From positions 3,720,001 to 3,784,000 of the forward strand of contig NZ_CP084560.1 of assembly GCF_021789175.1 (NCBI RefSeq): a DNA stretch of 64,000 nucleotides, in the 5' to 3' direction. Of this stretch, positions 15,650 through 24,816 are shown piece by piece. Both the position numbers and the translations under genes were made by a program. The notes beneath the pieces are model-generated. The model saw only the letters and a list, made by a program, of their open reading frames with translations. It searched no databases and was not told the origin of the DNA. How positions within the stretch are numbered: the first letter of the stretch is position 1; every line of letters begins with the position of its first letter. The stretch comes from Arthrobacter sp. FW306-2-2C-D06B (GTDB lineage Bacteria; Actinomycetota; Actinomycetes; Actinomycetales; Micrococcaceae).

Positions 15650-16459
15650 TCAGTTTTCCGAAGTCTTTGCTGCGAGGCGGTAACCGACGCCACGCACAGT
15701 TTCCACCCAACGCGGCGACTGCGCCGAATCGCCGAGCTTCCGCCGCAGATTGGCGATGTGTACCTGGATCGCGCGCTCTTCGGATTCGCTGACATAGCCT
15801 CCGGTTTCGTACTCCCTGGCATGGAGCCAGCGGGCAAGCCCCGTGGTGCTTCGAACCACGCGTCCGGCCTCCATGAGGGCCTGAAGAAGGTCGAACTCGG
15901 TGCGGGTCAATTGCACCTCTTCGGTGCCCACCCGGGTTGTCCGCGTGGCCACGTCCAGGAAAAGGCCGTTGTGTTCCAGCCCCGACGGCTCGGCCGCGGG
16001 AAGGACGGGCGTGGGGCCGGTTGGCGAGTTCGGCGCCGGCGGCAGCTCCGCCGTCGGGCTCCCTCCGGAACCGCTCAAAAGCTTGCTGCCGCGCGGCCGG
16101 CGAAGGAGCGTCTCAACCCGGGCCAGAAGTTCGCGGGGACGGAAGGGCTTGGTGACGAAGTCGTCAGCGCCGATGGCCAGCCCTTGCAGTGTGTCCACTT
16201 CACGCGCGCGGGCGGTGAGCATGATGATGTAGGCGTCACTGAACTCGCGGACTCTACGGGTGACCTCGATCCCGTCGATGTCGGGCAGGCCGAGGTCCAA
16301 GGTGATCACATCCGGGTTGTGAAGGCGGACCGCATCCACGCCGTCGACGCCATTCCCGGCCGCGTAAACTTCCAAGCCCGATGCCTCGAGGACAGCATGG
16401 ACCACCTCACGGATGTCATCGTCATCCTCGATTACTACAGCCACGCCCGATGCGCCCAC
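15650..16459 (-). CDS. OmpR/PhoB-family response regulator
   Basis: A 269-residue two-domain regulator. The receiver domain (residues about 6-120) has the acidic pocket EDDDD, phospho-acceptor Asp55 in VITLDLGLPDIDG, and Lys104 in DDFVTKPF. A long Pro/Ser/Gly-rich linker (about 122-158) leads to a winged-helix DNA-binding domain: VQLTRTEFDLLQALMEAGR, then AIQVHIANLRRKLGDSAQSP and VRGVGYRL. The start is GTG at 16459. The linker is longer than usual for the family. The histidine kinase ending at 15278 on the other strand is the nearest possible partner; pairing is inferred from proximity. Confidence 0.9.
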   Translation of the reverse strand: MGASGVAVVIEDDDDIREVVHAVLEASGLEVYAAGNGVDGVDAVRLHNPDVITLDLGLPDIDGIEVTRRVREFSDAYIIMLTARAREVDTLQGLAIGADDFVTKPFRPRELLARVETLLRRPRGSKLLSGSGGSPTAELPPAPNSPTGPTPVLPAAEPSGLEHNGLFLDVATRTTRVGTEEVQLTRTEFDLLQALMEAGRVVRSTTGLARWLHAREYETGGYVSESEERAIQVHIANLRRKLGDSAQSPRWVETVRGVGYRLAAKTSEN

Positions 16460-16543
16460 GTCAAGATCCCCATCTCTTATGCTCAGCCCACCTTAACACC
16501 AGCGGTACCCGCTATTCTCGCGCATGTCGGCGTGAGTCCCGCT

Positions 16544-17194
16544 TTACCTGATCTGGAGCTCACGCCTCACGAACGCGATAAGCAGGTTCCGCGAGGTTTC
16601 CACCGGAAGGGATGAACCCCGCGCATAGCATTGGACGGCGAGGCCATCCACCATGGCGGCCGTTTCGATGGCGAAGCTTTGGGGATCGTCGCAGACGAAG
16701 GATCCCTCGCTGACTCCACGCTCGGTAATCTCGCGCAAGGCGCTGCGCCAGCCGTCATAGTGTTCGCTCATCCAGCGTCCGTAGGCTTCGTCCCTGGCCG
16801 CAGCGGACCAGAAGTCGAACCAGATCAGCCAGTGCCGACGGGAACTCGCGTCGGAGCCGAACATCCCCTCGAGGAAATACAGCAGTTCCTTAGTGGGGTC
16901 GCCGGACCCTCTGGCACTTTCCTGGAGCGGAACGTAGAAGTCCGCGGTTTCGGCCTTGACAACTTCCATCAGAACTTCGTCGAGACTCTTGAAGTGGTAG
17001 GTGATGGTCCCGGGTGACACTCCGCAGGCTTTCGAAATGTCGCGGATCAGGACATTAAACAGCCCTTTGTCCGCGATCAGGTCCCGCGCGGCATCAATCA
17101 CCAGCTGCCGCCGCACTTCAGTAGGGTGCCGCTGCCGTTCCCCGACAGTCTTGGCGCGGGGCCGCTCTTCGTGGTCCTTGGCGGTAGTTGTCAT
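16544..17194 (-). CDS. TetR/AcrR-family regulator of the peptide-importer operon
   Basis: A 216-residue repressor. The N-terminal helix-turn-helix reads RRQLVIDAARDLIADKGLFN, then IRDISKACGVSPGTITYHFK (residues about 28-72). The C-terminal ligand domain is of the BetI type (HWLIWFDFWSAAARDEAYGR). It is the last gene of a minus-strand series with the CocE-like hydrolase 24 bp upstream and the ABC importer before that, so it probably controls them. A candidate operator lies at 24716-24734 upstream of the first gene. The ligand may be the imported compound or its hydrolysis product; this is inference. Confidence 0.85.
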   Translation of the reverse strand: MTTTAKDHEERPRAKTVGERQRHPTEVRRQLVIDAARDLIADKGLFNVLIRDISKACGVSPGTITYHFKSLDEVLMEVVKAETADFYVPLQESARGSGDPTKELLYFLEGMFGSDASSRRHWLIWFDFWSAAARDEAYGRWMSEHYDGWRSALREITERGVSEGSFVCDDPQSFAIETAAMVDGLAVQCYARGSSLPVETSRNLLIAFVRRELQIR

Positions 17195-17218
17195 GTCGTT
17201 CGTCCTCGTTTCCCCTGG

Positions 17219-19246
17219 TCAGGCCGATGTCCGACTGATGCGCTTCTCAAAAGTCTTTTCAAAGAATAGTTGCTCGTCCTTGAACGTCTTGACTTCGTTG
17301 TGCAGCACATAATGGTCTTTGCTCGCAGTGACCGTAGCGTGGGTCTCGATCCTAACTCCCCAGTCCTCGCGCTGCAGCGAGACGTTCCACATGGACTCAG
17401 CCCGCGCCGTCAGGGGATCGTTTCCCGATATCGAATACCGCTCGAGGGCCTCTTCACCAAAGTTCAGGCCATCCGGGTAAATCCGGTTGCCGCCGTAGTT
17501 CGGGTCCACAGTCAAGGTCCAGGACTCCGATTGCGGCTCGTACCTGACCTCACGCTCGGGGCGTACGGCCGCCACAGGTCCAGGCTTGATGTCCAAACCC
17601 GGGGCTTGCTCCGCCTCCTCGAAGACGATGTCGCGGCTTCCAATGGCGGCAGGATCGAGGTCATCAAGCGTCAGTACGCTCTGCCCGGCGTCAACGGTCA
17701 CAAACCCTCGTTCGCCGTGTGGCCAGATCCAAGGCCAGTACGTCGTGGCCAATGCGAGCCGGAGCCTGTGCCCGGCCGGAATCTGCCACGACATGGACGT
17801 GAACTCGATCTCGGCGTCCACGAATTGACCCGGAACGAGCTCCTCCGCCATGTCCATCCCGTTGCGCCTTGCCAGGTTGATGGCCCCGCGGGTGATCAGG
17901 GTGGACGATCCGTCCGGCCCGACATCGCAGAGCCGAGCAATCACATTGGCCCGGGGCGTGCTGCTGTTGACCCGAAGCTTGAACCGGGCGTAGCCAAACA
18001 GGTTGATGTCCTCTGCAAGGACAGGCGTCTCAAATACGACCGAGCGCCCATCCTCGGCACGCTGGTCCGGCGGCAGATCGGACAGATTCCCGAAGGGGAA
18101 CCACCGGGCGGCATCCCCGCCGTTGTGTTGCGGTGTGTCGACGACGGCCATCCCGGCGGCGTCCGTTGCCAGGCTGCGCAAATCTGAGGCTAGGTTGAAT
18201 TGCCGCTGCCCGACGTCGGCGGACGGCCAGCCGTCCAGTCCCACCCAAGTGCCCGCTCGCTCGGGGTAATGGGTGGCAGGCCGCACGGAGTCCTGGTGAT
18301 AAGCGCGCAGCGCGGGTTCAGCCATGACATCCGTTTCGATGCCCTTGAGCCAGTAGTCCCACCAACGCAAGGTCTCTTGGAGGAAGCCAATGGTGGGCCC
18401 GGGCGTGCGCTGGATGTCTGGATACTGGTGCGACCAGGGCCCGATCAGACCTTGCGCGGGGGCGTCAAGATGCTCCAGCAACCGAAAAACAGTGTTGCGG
18501 TAGGGATCCGCCCAGCCTCCGACGGCCAGGACGGCCGCGGTGATTTTGGAGTAGTCCTCGCAGACCGAACCGTGACGCCAGTAGTCATCGCGTTCTTGGT
18601 GGTCCATCCAAATTTCGGAGAAAGGCTGGAGGGCTTCCAAGCGTTCTTTCCACATGGTTTCCCAGGCGTCGCCAACCCGCCAAGGCGCGGGCGGGCGGCA
18701 TTGGAACGCCAGCATGGTTCCAGCCCAGGAAGTCATGTCAATGCCAAGCATCGCACCACCGTAATAGTGCACATCGTCGGCATAGCGGTCGTCCGTGGAG
18801 CAGACGGTGACAATAGCTTTAAGCGCCTCCGGCTGCTCCGCGGCGAGCTGCAAGGCATTGAATCCGCCCCAGGAGATTCCGAACATTCCCACTTTGCCGG
18901 TACACCAGGGTTGGGCGGCCAGCCACTCGATGACCTCAACTCCGTCTGCCTGCTCCTGCGGGTGATACTCGTCGAGCATGACGCCTTCGGAATCTCCGCA
19001 GCCGCGCATATCAACACGGATCGAGGCGTAGCCATGGCCCGCGTACCAGGGGTGGCGCTGCGCGTCACGCGGTGCAGTCCAGTCCCCGCGTCTGTAGGGC
19101 AGGTATTCCAACAGTGCAGGCACCGGCTGTGAGGCCGCGTCTTCAGGAAGCCAGATTGTGGCAGCCAGCTGGACGCCGTCGCTCATCGGAATGAGGACGT
19201 GTTCCATGACGGTGGCGGAATGGGGGAAGTCCGTGCGGATCTTCAC
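17219..19246 (-). CDS. CocE/NonD-family alpha/beta hydrolase (S15-like)
   Basis: A 675-residue cytoplasmic hydrolase. The N-terminal domain starts HVLIPMSDGVQLAATIWLPE and has IRVDMRGCGDSEG and the nucleophile elbow GMFGISWGGFNALQ. The C-terminal jelly-roll domain (from about residue 370) has SMSWQIPAGHRLRLALATTY. That architecture fits X-Pro dipeptidyl-peptidase C-terminal family members such as cocaine esterase. The start is GTG at 19246 with GAAAGGAAA upstream. It lies 30 bp after the ABC ATPase gene and before the TetR gene, so it probably hydrolyses the imported ester, amide or peptide. Two-domain length is typical of the family. Confidence 0.85.
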   Translation of the reverse strand: MKIRTDFPHSATVMEHVLIPMSDGVQLAATIWLPEDAASQPVPALLEYLPYRRGDWTAPRDAQRHPWYAGHGYASIRVDMRGCGDSEGVMLDEYHPQEQADGVEVIEWLAAQPWCTGKVGMFGISWGGFNALQLAAEQPEALKAIVTVCSTDDRYADDVHYYGGAMLGIDMTSWAGTMLAFQCRPPAPWRVGDAWETMWKERLEALQPFSEIWMDHQERDDYWRHGSVCEDYSKITAAVLAVGGWADPYRNTVFRLLEHLDAPAQGLIGPWSHQYPDIQRTPGPTIGFLQETLRWWDYWLKGIETDVMAEPALRAYHQDSVRPATHYPERAGTWVGLDGWPSADVGQRQFNLASDLRSLATDAAGMAVVDTPQHNGGDAARWFPFGNLSDLPPDQRAEDGRSVVFETPVLAEDINLFGYARFKLRVNSSTPRANVIARLCDVGPDGSSTLITRGAINLARRNGMDMAEELVPGQFVDAEIEFTSMSWQIPAGHRLRLALATTYWPWIWPHGERGFVTVDAGQSVLTLDDLDPAAIGSRDIVFEEAEQAPGLDIKPGPVAAVRPEREVRYEPQSESWTLTVDPNYGGNRIYPDGLNFGEEALERYSISGNDPLTARAESMWNVSLQREDWGVRIETHATVTASKDHYVLHNEVKTFKDEQLFFEKTFEKRISRTSA

Positions 19247-19276
19247 GGGTATTTCCTTTCTAGGATGCGTGCAGCG

Positions 19277-21205
19277 CTAGGGGGCAGCGGGCGCCGGGCG
19301 GAGTTCTGCCACGTCAGCGTGGCATTTGATGCGGTGTGTGTCCGAAACCTGGATGGTAGGCGGGACCACCGTGCGGCAAACGTCGCGGACAATCGGACAC
19401 CGGCTAGCGAAGGGGCATCCGAGCTCGGGCGGGGCATCAGGGATTTCATCCCGGACACCTTGCGCCTTGGCCCCATGGTCGTCGCCGAGTTCGATCACCG
19501 AGTCGAGCAGGAGCCGCGTGTATGGATGGGACGTGTCAGAGAAGATCTCTTCCACCGTGCCGTCCTCGACGATGCGTCCGAGGTACAGGACCACTACGCG
19601 GTCCGCTACTGACCGGACGACGGCGAGGTCATGGGTGATGAAAAGGAAGCCGATGTCCTTGTCCCGGCTCAGGGTGTCCATCAGGCGCAGGATGGAAGAT
19701 TGCACCGAGACATCAAGCGCTGACACAACTTCGTCCGCCAGCACGAGAGACGGGCCGGCGGCAATGGCCCGGGCGATGCCAACCCGCTGGCGTTGACCAC
19801 CCGAGAGCTGGCCGGGCAATCGTTGAGCGAAACTGGCCGGGAGTTCCACCTCTTCCAGCGCTCTCTCCACGGTGGCTCCTTTGACGCCGAAAAGCGTCAA
19901 GGGCCGCGCGATAGCCGTCCGGACCGAGTGCCTCGGATTTAGCGAAGTATCGGCGTTCTGGAAGATCAACTGCACGGCTTGGCGGAGACTCTTGGGGCGG
20001 CTGGAGACGGTCCGGGCCAGATTGCCGCTACCCTCCCGGTGGTTTGCAGACTCGCCACCGGCCCAGGTGAGGGACATCTGTCCCCCTTCGCTCTTTTGCA
20101 AGCCCGCAATAGCGTTGGCGATAGTGGACTTTCCGGAACCGGACTCTCCCACAAGCGCCACAATCTCGCCGGCGTTGACCTCAAAGCTGACATCCTGCAC
20201 CGTGGGACCCGTCCCTGGAACCGGCTTCTTGCGGTAGTCGATTGTCAGGTCCCGGACGGTCAGCACGGGCTTGGCCTCCCGGGGCCGAGTACGGATGTAC
20301 AATTCCACGGCGCCTTCCCGAACGGCCCCGGCGTCGATGACTGCCTGATCCATTCCAGGAGGGATGCCCGGGGTGTCGATGCGCGGCACGCTATCTATGA
20401 GGCCGCGTGTGTATGCATGTTGCGGCTGTGCAAGGACGCTTCGGGTCAAGCCAGACTCCACCACCGCGCCTTTGCGGAGCAGGGCGATGTCCGTGCACAT
20501 CTTGTCAATGACGCCCAAGTCATGGCTGACCATCACCATGGACATGCCCAGCGTCTGCTGCAGCTCCGTCAGAAGGTCAAGGATGGCAGTCTGCGTGACC
20601 ACGTCCAGCCCAGTAGTCGGTTCGTCGAGGACGAGAAGGGACGGGTTGGCGGCGAGCGCCATCGCAATGCCGATGCGCTGTTGTTGCCCGCCGGAAAACT
20701 GATGCGGGTACCGATCGAGCGCTGGTCCCGGGTTGGGAAGCCTGACCAAACGGAGCAATTCCTCGGCCCGGGCGCGCTGGGCGGCCTTGTTTCCCTTGAG
20801 GTGGTGAAGGACTTCGGCGATCTGCTCTCCGATCTTCATGGTGGGAGTCAGCGCGTTTCCGGCATTCTGCGGGACCATCGCAACCTCAGCCATGCGAAGG
20901 CGGCGCAGCTCCCGCGGGGCGAGCGCGAAGACGTCCTGGCCCGCCACGTGCACCGATCCGTTGGACACGAACGACGTGCTCCGCAGGGAGCCCAGCAGGG
21001 CACTGGCCAGCGTGGACTTCCCGGAACCCGACTCCCCCACCAGACCCAGAACGTGGCCGCGCCGCAACTGCAGGGTCACGTCCTTGAGGACGTCCACCTG
21101 GCGCTTTCCCGAGAGGTAGGAAACGCTGAGGTTCTGGATCCGGACAATGTCCGTTCCGTTGAGCATTGTTGCTTCATACGTGGTGTCGGCTGCATCTATC
21201 GTCAC
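19277..21205 (-). CDS. Fused dipeptide-type ABC ATPase (two nucleotide-binding domains)
   Basis: A 642-residue protein with two complete ABC cassettes. The first has Walker A GLVGESGSGKSTLASALLGS, signature FSGGQQQRIGIAMALAANPS and LLVLDEPTTGLD. The second has Walker A VGESGSGKSTIANA, signature LSGGQRQRVGIARAIAAGPS and LVLADEVVSALD. The C-terminal extension CPFASRCPIVRDVCRTVVPP is the oligopeptide-transporter tail that can hold an Fe-S cluster. It equals DppD plus DppF in one chain. The start is taken as GTG at 21205, overlapping the permease stop by 1 nt, with GGAGG upstream; ATG at 21166 is an alternative. The second cassette has Val instead of the usual Pro/Thr after LVLADE. Confidence 0.92.
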   Translation of the reverse strand: MTIDAADTTYEATMLNGTDIVRIQNLSVSYLSGKRQVDVLKDVTLQLRRGHVLGLVGESGSGKSTLASALLGSLRSTSFVSNGSVHVAGQDVFALAPRELRRLRMAEVAMVPQNAGNALTPTMKIGEQIAEVLHHLKGNKAAQRARAEELLRLVRLPNPGPALDRYPHQFSGGQQQRIGIAMALAANPSLLVLDEPTTGLDVVTQTAILDLLTELQQTLGMSMVMVSHDLGVIDKMCTDIALLRKGAVVESGLTRSVLAQPQHAYTRGLIDSVPRIDTPGIPPGMDQAVIDAGAVREGAVELYIRTRPREAKPVLTVRDLTIDYRKKPVPGTGPTVQDVSFEVNAGEIVALVGESGSGKSTIANAIAGLQKSEGGQMSLTWAGGESANHREGSGNLARTVSSRPKSLRQAVQLIFQNADTSLNPRHSVRTAIARPLTLFGVKGATVERALEEVELPASFAQRLPGQLSGGQRQRVGIARAIAAGPSLVLADEVVSALDVSVQSSILRLMDTLSRDKDIGFLFITHDLAVVRSVADRVVVLYLGRIVEDGTVEEIFSDTSHPYTRLLLDSVIELGDDHGAKAQGVRDEIPDAPPELGCPFASRCPIVRDVCRTVVPPTIQVSDTHRIKCHADVAELRPAPAAP

Positions 21206-22110
21206 TAGCCCAGCACCTCCTTCATTCGGTCGATGCCGAAGCTCTTCGCAAGCCCATCGGCCGCAAGGTTGAGTCCAACAATCAAGGACGCCAGCGCCGC
21301 GATGGGCGATAACGTGGCCAATGGCACCACAGCCATCAAGTTCCGGTTCTCGGCAACCATGAGGCCCCAATCCGGCGTCGGTGGGCTGGCGCCGAAGCCC
21401 AGGAAGGACAGCGAGCTGATAAGCAGCACAACCCAAGAGGCCCGCATGGCGAATTCCACCAGGATGATGTCCAGGACATTGGGGAAGACTTCCCGGACGA
21501 GGATGGAGAACATCCCCTCGCCCCTGGCCTTGGCTGCGGTGATGAAGTCCTTGGGCATCACATCCATTGCCGCGGCCCGGACAATACGGGTCACCCCGCC
21601 GGTGTAAACCACCACAACGGCCAAAATGATGACCCAAGGACCGGTACCGAAGATGGTCACCACCACCAACATGGACAGGATCGCCGGTACCGCCAGCACC
21701 GAGTCCAAAACCCTGGTGATGATGTCATCCACAATGCCGCCACGGTACGCTGCGATGCCCGCGATGACGGATCCCAGCAAAACCGTCAGCGCGGTGGCAG
21801 TGAAACTGATGGCCAATGCGTACTGGCCACCAAACAGGGTTCGCGTCAGGGTATCGCGGCCGAGGGCATCCGTGCCCAGCAAATGAGCCCCGGAGCTCTC
21901 TTGCAGTGCGCTCATCGCGTCCGTGGCGATCGGATCGTAGGAGGTCAACACCGGGGCCAGGACCGCCACGACGATGTTCACTATCACCAGCGCAAAACCG
22001 AAAGTGGCTGCCCGGGACTTCAGGATGGACCGGACGGTCCGTGCAAAGCTGCTCGGGGACTTGGGGGCCGCGCCTTTGGGCGCCGGGGCCGTCGTCGTCA
22101 TTGCGCTCAT
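21205..22110 (-). CDS. Dipeptide/oligopeptide-type ABC permease (DppC-like)
   Basis: A 301-residue inner-membrane permease with a cytoplasmic N-terminus, first helix at about residues 34-55, the periplasmic DPIATDAMSAL...HLLGTDALGRDTLTRTLFGG segment diagnostic of DppC/OppC, and the EAA loop near ITAAKARGEGMFSILVREVF. Five to six helices are predicted. It pairs with the DppB-like permease upstream and its ATG overlaps the stop of a 6-codon mini-ORF (see the repeat at 22107-22144). The ABC ATPase gene follows with a 1-nt overlap. Confidence 0.92.
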   Translation of the reverse strand: MSAMTTTAPAPKGAAPKSPSSFARTVRSILKSRAATFGFALVIVNIVVAVLAPVLTSYDPIATDAMSALQESSGAHLLGTDALGRDTLTRTLFGGQYALAISFTATALTVLLGSVIAGIAAYRGGIVDDIITRVLDSVLAVPAILSMLVVVTIFGTGPWVIILAVVVVYTGGVTRIVRAAAMDVMPKDFITAAKARGEGMFSILVREVFPNVLDIILVEFAMRASWVVLLISSLSFLGFGASPPTPDWGLMVAENRNLMAVVPLATLSPIAALASLIVGLNLAADGLAKSFGIDRMKEVLG

Positions 22111-22144
22111 TTGCTGCTCCGTGTCATTTGCTGCACCGTGTCAT
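22107..22144 (-). repeat. Tandem 17-bp repeat making two overlapping 6-codon mini-ORFs between permease genes
   Basis: Between the dppB-like stop and dppC-like start the minus strand holds two copies of ATGACACGG(T/A)GCAGCAA. Each copy reads as a 6-codon ORF (MTRCSK at 22144-22124, MTRSSK at 22127-22107). Every stop overlaps the next start as ATGA, from the dppB-like stop to the dppC-like ATG. The unit also resembles the end of the dppB-like gene (GGAGCAGCAAATGA) and carries its own GGAG in one copy. It looks like a local duplication that kept stop-start coupling. Confidence 0.75.
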
Positions 22145-23097
22145 TTGCTGCTCCTCGGGTATCGCAGCCGTGGATTCAGCAGGAACGCTGCAAAGTCCGC
22201 CAGCAGGTTACACACCACATATGTCAACGCGCTCATCACCGTGATCAGCAAGATGGTGGGAAGGTCACGTGTCTGGACAGACCTGATCATCAGGGTGCCG
22301 ATTCCCGGATAGTTGAAAATGCTTTCCACAACCACCACACCGCCGACGAGCCAAGCTATGTTCATGGCGATCACATTCAAGGTGGGCAGCATGGCGCTGG
22401 GCAGGAGGTGTTTGAAGACTACCCGGGAAGTCGAGTTGCCCTTCAGGATGGCTGTCCGGACAAACTCGCTCTCCATCACGTCAATCACCGACGTGCGCAT
22501 CATCCGGATGATGTAGGCCGCCAGAACGCAGATCAGGGCCGCGGCTGGTAGCCAAACAGAGGGTAGAAGATCCGCGAGGGAAGCGTTCTGCCCCGCAATC
22601 ACCACTGCCGGGAAAATCGGGATGTAGATGGAGAAGAGGAGCACCAGCACGGTGGCGACCACAAACTCCGGAACGCTCATTCCCACAAGCGCCAGCGTGG
22701 AAATCGAGATGTCCGGCCACCGGTCGCGGGTCAGGCCGGCAACAAGGCCCAATACAAGGGAGAGCAGGATGCCGATCACGATGGTGATGCCGGCCAGGAG
22801 GGACGTGTTCACCAAGGCGGAACCCACCTCCCTCGCGACGCTGCCGCCGCCGACGAGGGAGTTCCCAAAGTCGCCGTGCAATGCACTGCCGAGCCAAGTA
22901 AAGAAACGTGAGACAGGCGGCTCATCCAGCCCGAGTTGTTGCCGCATAGTGGCCACGGCTGACGGCGTGGCGTTCTGACCCAGCAACTGGGTGGCCGCAT
23001 CTCCCGGCAGAGACTGGATGGCACTGAAGACCAGCACCGTAGCCAGCAGCACCGTGAAGACGGACCAGCCCAATCGCTTGGCGAAAAACGTGAGCAC
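22141..23097 (-). CDS. Dipeptide/oligopeptide-type ABC permease (DppB-like)
   Basis: A 318-residue permease with first helix RLGWSVFTVLLATVLVFSAI, then SLPGDAATQLLG, and the family motif VRTAILKGNSTSRVVFKHLL (EAA loop). The last part has VVVESIFNYPGIGTLMIRSV, diagnostic of DppB/OppB. The start is GTG at 23097, overlapping the binding-protein stop as TAGTG. It forms the channel with the DppC-like protein at 21205-22110. Confidence 0.92.
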   Translation of the reverse strand: MLTFFAKRLGWSVFTVLLATVLVFSAIQSLPGDAATQLLGQNATPSAVATMRQQLGLDEPPVSRFFTWLGSALHGDFGNSLVGGGSVAREVGSALVNTSLLAGITIVIGILLSLVLGLVAGLTRDRWPDISISTLALVGMSVPEFVVATVLVLLFSIYIPIFPAVVIAGQNASLADLLPSVWLPAAALICVLAAYIIRMMRTSVIDVMESEFVRTAILKGNSTSRVVFKHLLPSAMLPTLNVIAMNIAWLVGGVVVVESIFNYPGIGTLMIRSVQTRDLPTILLITVMSALTYVVCNLLADFAAFLLNPRLRYPRSSK

Positions 23098-24674
23098 TAT
23101 GCACGCAGCCCGATGTTGATGTAGTCGAATTCGAAGCCGTGCTCGCTGTAATTGACTACCTGCTTGCTCAGCCCCGTGATCCGGTCGGAGAAGAAGGGAG
23201 TGAGGGATCCGCCGTCGTCGATCAGGATCTTCTGGGCGTCCTGGTAGAGCGTCTTCCGCTTTGCCGCGTCCACGGTGGCGCGGGCCGCATCCAAAGTCTG
23301 GTCAAACGTGGCATTCGAGTACGCCGTCTCGTTGTACGAGGATCCGGTGCGGAAGATCTGGTTCAGCAACTGGTCGATGGGGCGGCCCGTGTACCAGTAA
23401 GTGGTCATCAACGGCTTCTTCATCCAGACGTCGGTGAAGTAGGAATCCGCAGGAGAGTTGGTCACGGCCAAGTTAATGTTGGCGGCCTTCATTGAACTCT
23501 GCAGGGCCAACGCGAGCGGCGACAGCACCGGGTCGTAGCTGGAGGTGTAGATGGGCACATCGAAATGGTCAAAGCCCTTTGCCTTCAGCAGGGCCTTCGA
23601 CTTATCCGGGTCGTAGCCCAGGCCATAGTCCAGGTAGTAGGCCTCGGACGGCGGCACGGGGTTGTTGTGCGCGACAGTTCCGTTGCCCTGCACCGCCAGT
23701 TTGAACACCTCGTCCGGGTTGTACGCATGAGCGAATGCGCGGCGGATATCCGGGTCTTTGAATTCCGGGCTGGTGTTGAGCATGGGTACCGGATACCACT
23801 GGGCGTTCTTCACACTGGAGACCGTTGCGACCGAAGAGGCCGAAACTGTCTTTGCCGTGGCGAAATCGAGGTTGGTCTGGGCCACGAGGTCGACTTGCCC
23901 TGCCAGCAAGGCGTTCACCCGGGCCTGGGTGTCGGCGATGGAGGAGAACTCGATCCCATCCAATGCCGGTTTGTCGCCGAAGTAGTTGGGATTACGCACG
24001 ATGGAACCAGGCCCTGCTGCCGTGAAACTCTTCAGTTTGAACGGACCAGTGCCGATGCCGCTGGCACCGATGGTGGCCGCGGAACCGGCCGGAATGATGT
24101 AGCAGTTGTACCCGGTCAGCAAACTGGCGAATTCGGCGTTCGGAGACTTCAGGGCAAATACCACGGTGGTGGCATCCGGTGCCTTGATCGAGTTGCCATC
24201 GACAAAGGGGGAAAGCACACCGGCCTGCGGAGACTTGGTGGCCGGATCAAGGATGTGCTGAATCGAGAAAATAACGTCCTGGGCGGTGAACGGCTTGCCG
24301 TCGTGCCAAGTCACACCCTTTCGCAGGACGAAAGTCCAGCTCATCGCGTCTGCGGACAGTGTCCACGACTCGGCCAGGTCCGGAATGAGCTCACCCTTGG
24401 CCGAAAGCTTGACCAAGCGGTTGTACAGGGCGCCCAGGTACTCATAAGCGGACAAGGAACTGGCAGGGTCCAAGGTTTCGGCCTTCGACGCCGGCGGCCG
24501 GGCGATGCGCAACGTCCCGCCCTGGCGGGCAGCGCCGCTCGCGGCTCCCGTGGTCGACGACGACGGGCTGACCCCGCAGGCTGCGAGGACCGCGGGGGCC
24601 AGCAACAGGGCTGAACCGGCGAGAAGGGTGCGCCGGGACAGCCACCCTGTTGGTGCTTCGATCCGTGAATCCAT
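23097..24674 (-). CDS. ABC substrate-binding lipoprotein, family 5
   Basis: A 525-residue exported protein. The N-terminus has twin Arg before a hydrophobic stretch (WLSRRTLLAGSALLLAPAVL) and lipobox LAAC, so it is a lipoprotein possibly exported by Tat. The body is SBP family 5: GTLRIARPPASKAETLDPAS, LIPDLAESWTLSADAMSWTF and VLRKGVTWHDGKPFTAQDVI. It is the first gene of the importer operon (binding protein, two permeases, fused ATPase, hydrolase, TetR). Family members bind di- and oligopeptides but also other solutes; the substrate is not determined here. Confidence 0.92.
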   Translation of the reverse strand: MDSRIEAPTGWLSRRTLLAGSALLLAPAVLAACGVSPSSSTTGAASGAARQGGTLRIARPPASKAETLDPASSLSAYEYLGALYNRLVKLSAKGELIPDLAESWTLSADAMSWTFVLRKGVTWHDGKPFTAQDVIFSIQHILDPATKSPQAGVLSPFVDGNSIKAPDATTVVFALKSPNAEFASLLTGYNCYIIPAGSAATIGASGIGTGPFKLKSFTAAGPGSIVRNPNYFGDKPALDGIEFSSIADTQARVNALLAGQVDLVAQTNLDFATAKTVSASSVATVSSVKNAQWYPVPMLNTSPEFKDPDIRRAFAHAYNPDEVFKLAVQGNGTVAHNNPVPPSEAYYLDYGLGYDPDKSKALLKAKGFDHFDVPIYTSSYDPVLSPLALALQSSMKAANINLAVTNSPADSYFTDVWMKKPLMTTYWYTGRPIDQLLNQIFRTGSSYNETAYSNATFDQTLDAARATVDAAKRKTLYQDAQKILIDDGGSLTPFFSDRITGLSKQVVNYSEHGFEFDYINIGLRA

Positions 24675-24715
24675 GGTGCCGAATCCTTATCTTTATTTCT
24701 TCCGCGAACGATCTA

Positions 24716-24734
24716 ATTCATGTACTGTACGAAT
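24716..24734. promoter_or_regulatory. Candidate TetR operator upstream of peptide-importer operon
   Basis: ATTCATGTACTGTACGAAT is a 19-bp imperfect dyad with outer half-sites ATTC and GAAT, 42 bp upstream of the binding-protein start. It lies in the only regulatory gap of the operon that ends with a TetR gene. The flanks also hold ACGAT and ATCGT, a wider inverted pair. Confidence 0.3.
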
Positions 24735-24816
24735 AAATCGTCTGAGAGAGCAATAGTTCTCCGAATAATTTAACCGCCCTGAAACAAAGGGCCGTTTCGC
24801 CGGAAAGGCCCCGATT

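Noticed and set aside
21206..21637. Upstream extension of the fused ABC ATPase frame
   Set aside because: It lies within the permease gene in another frame and has no ABC similarity. The GTG at 21205 with GGAGG is better.
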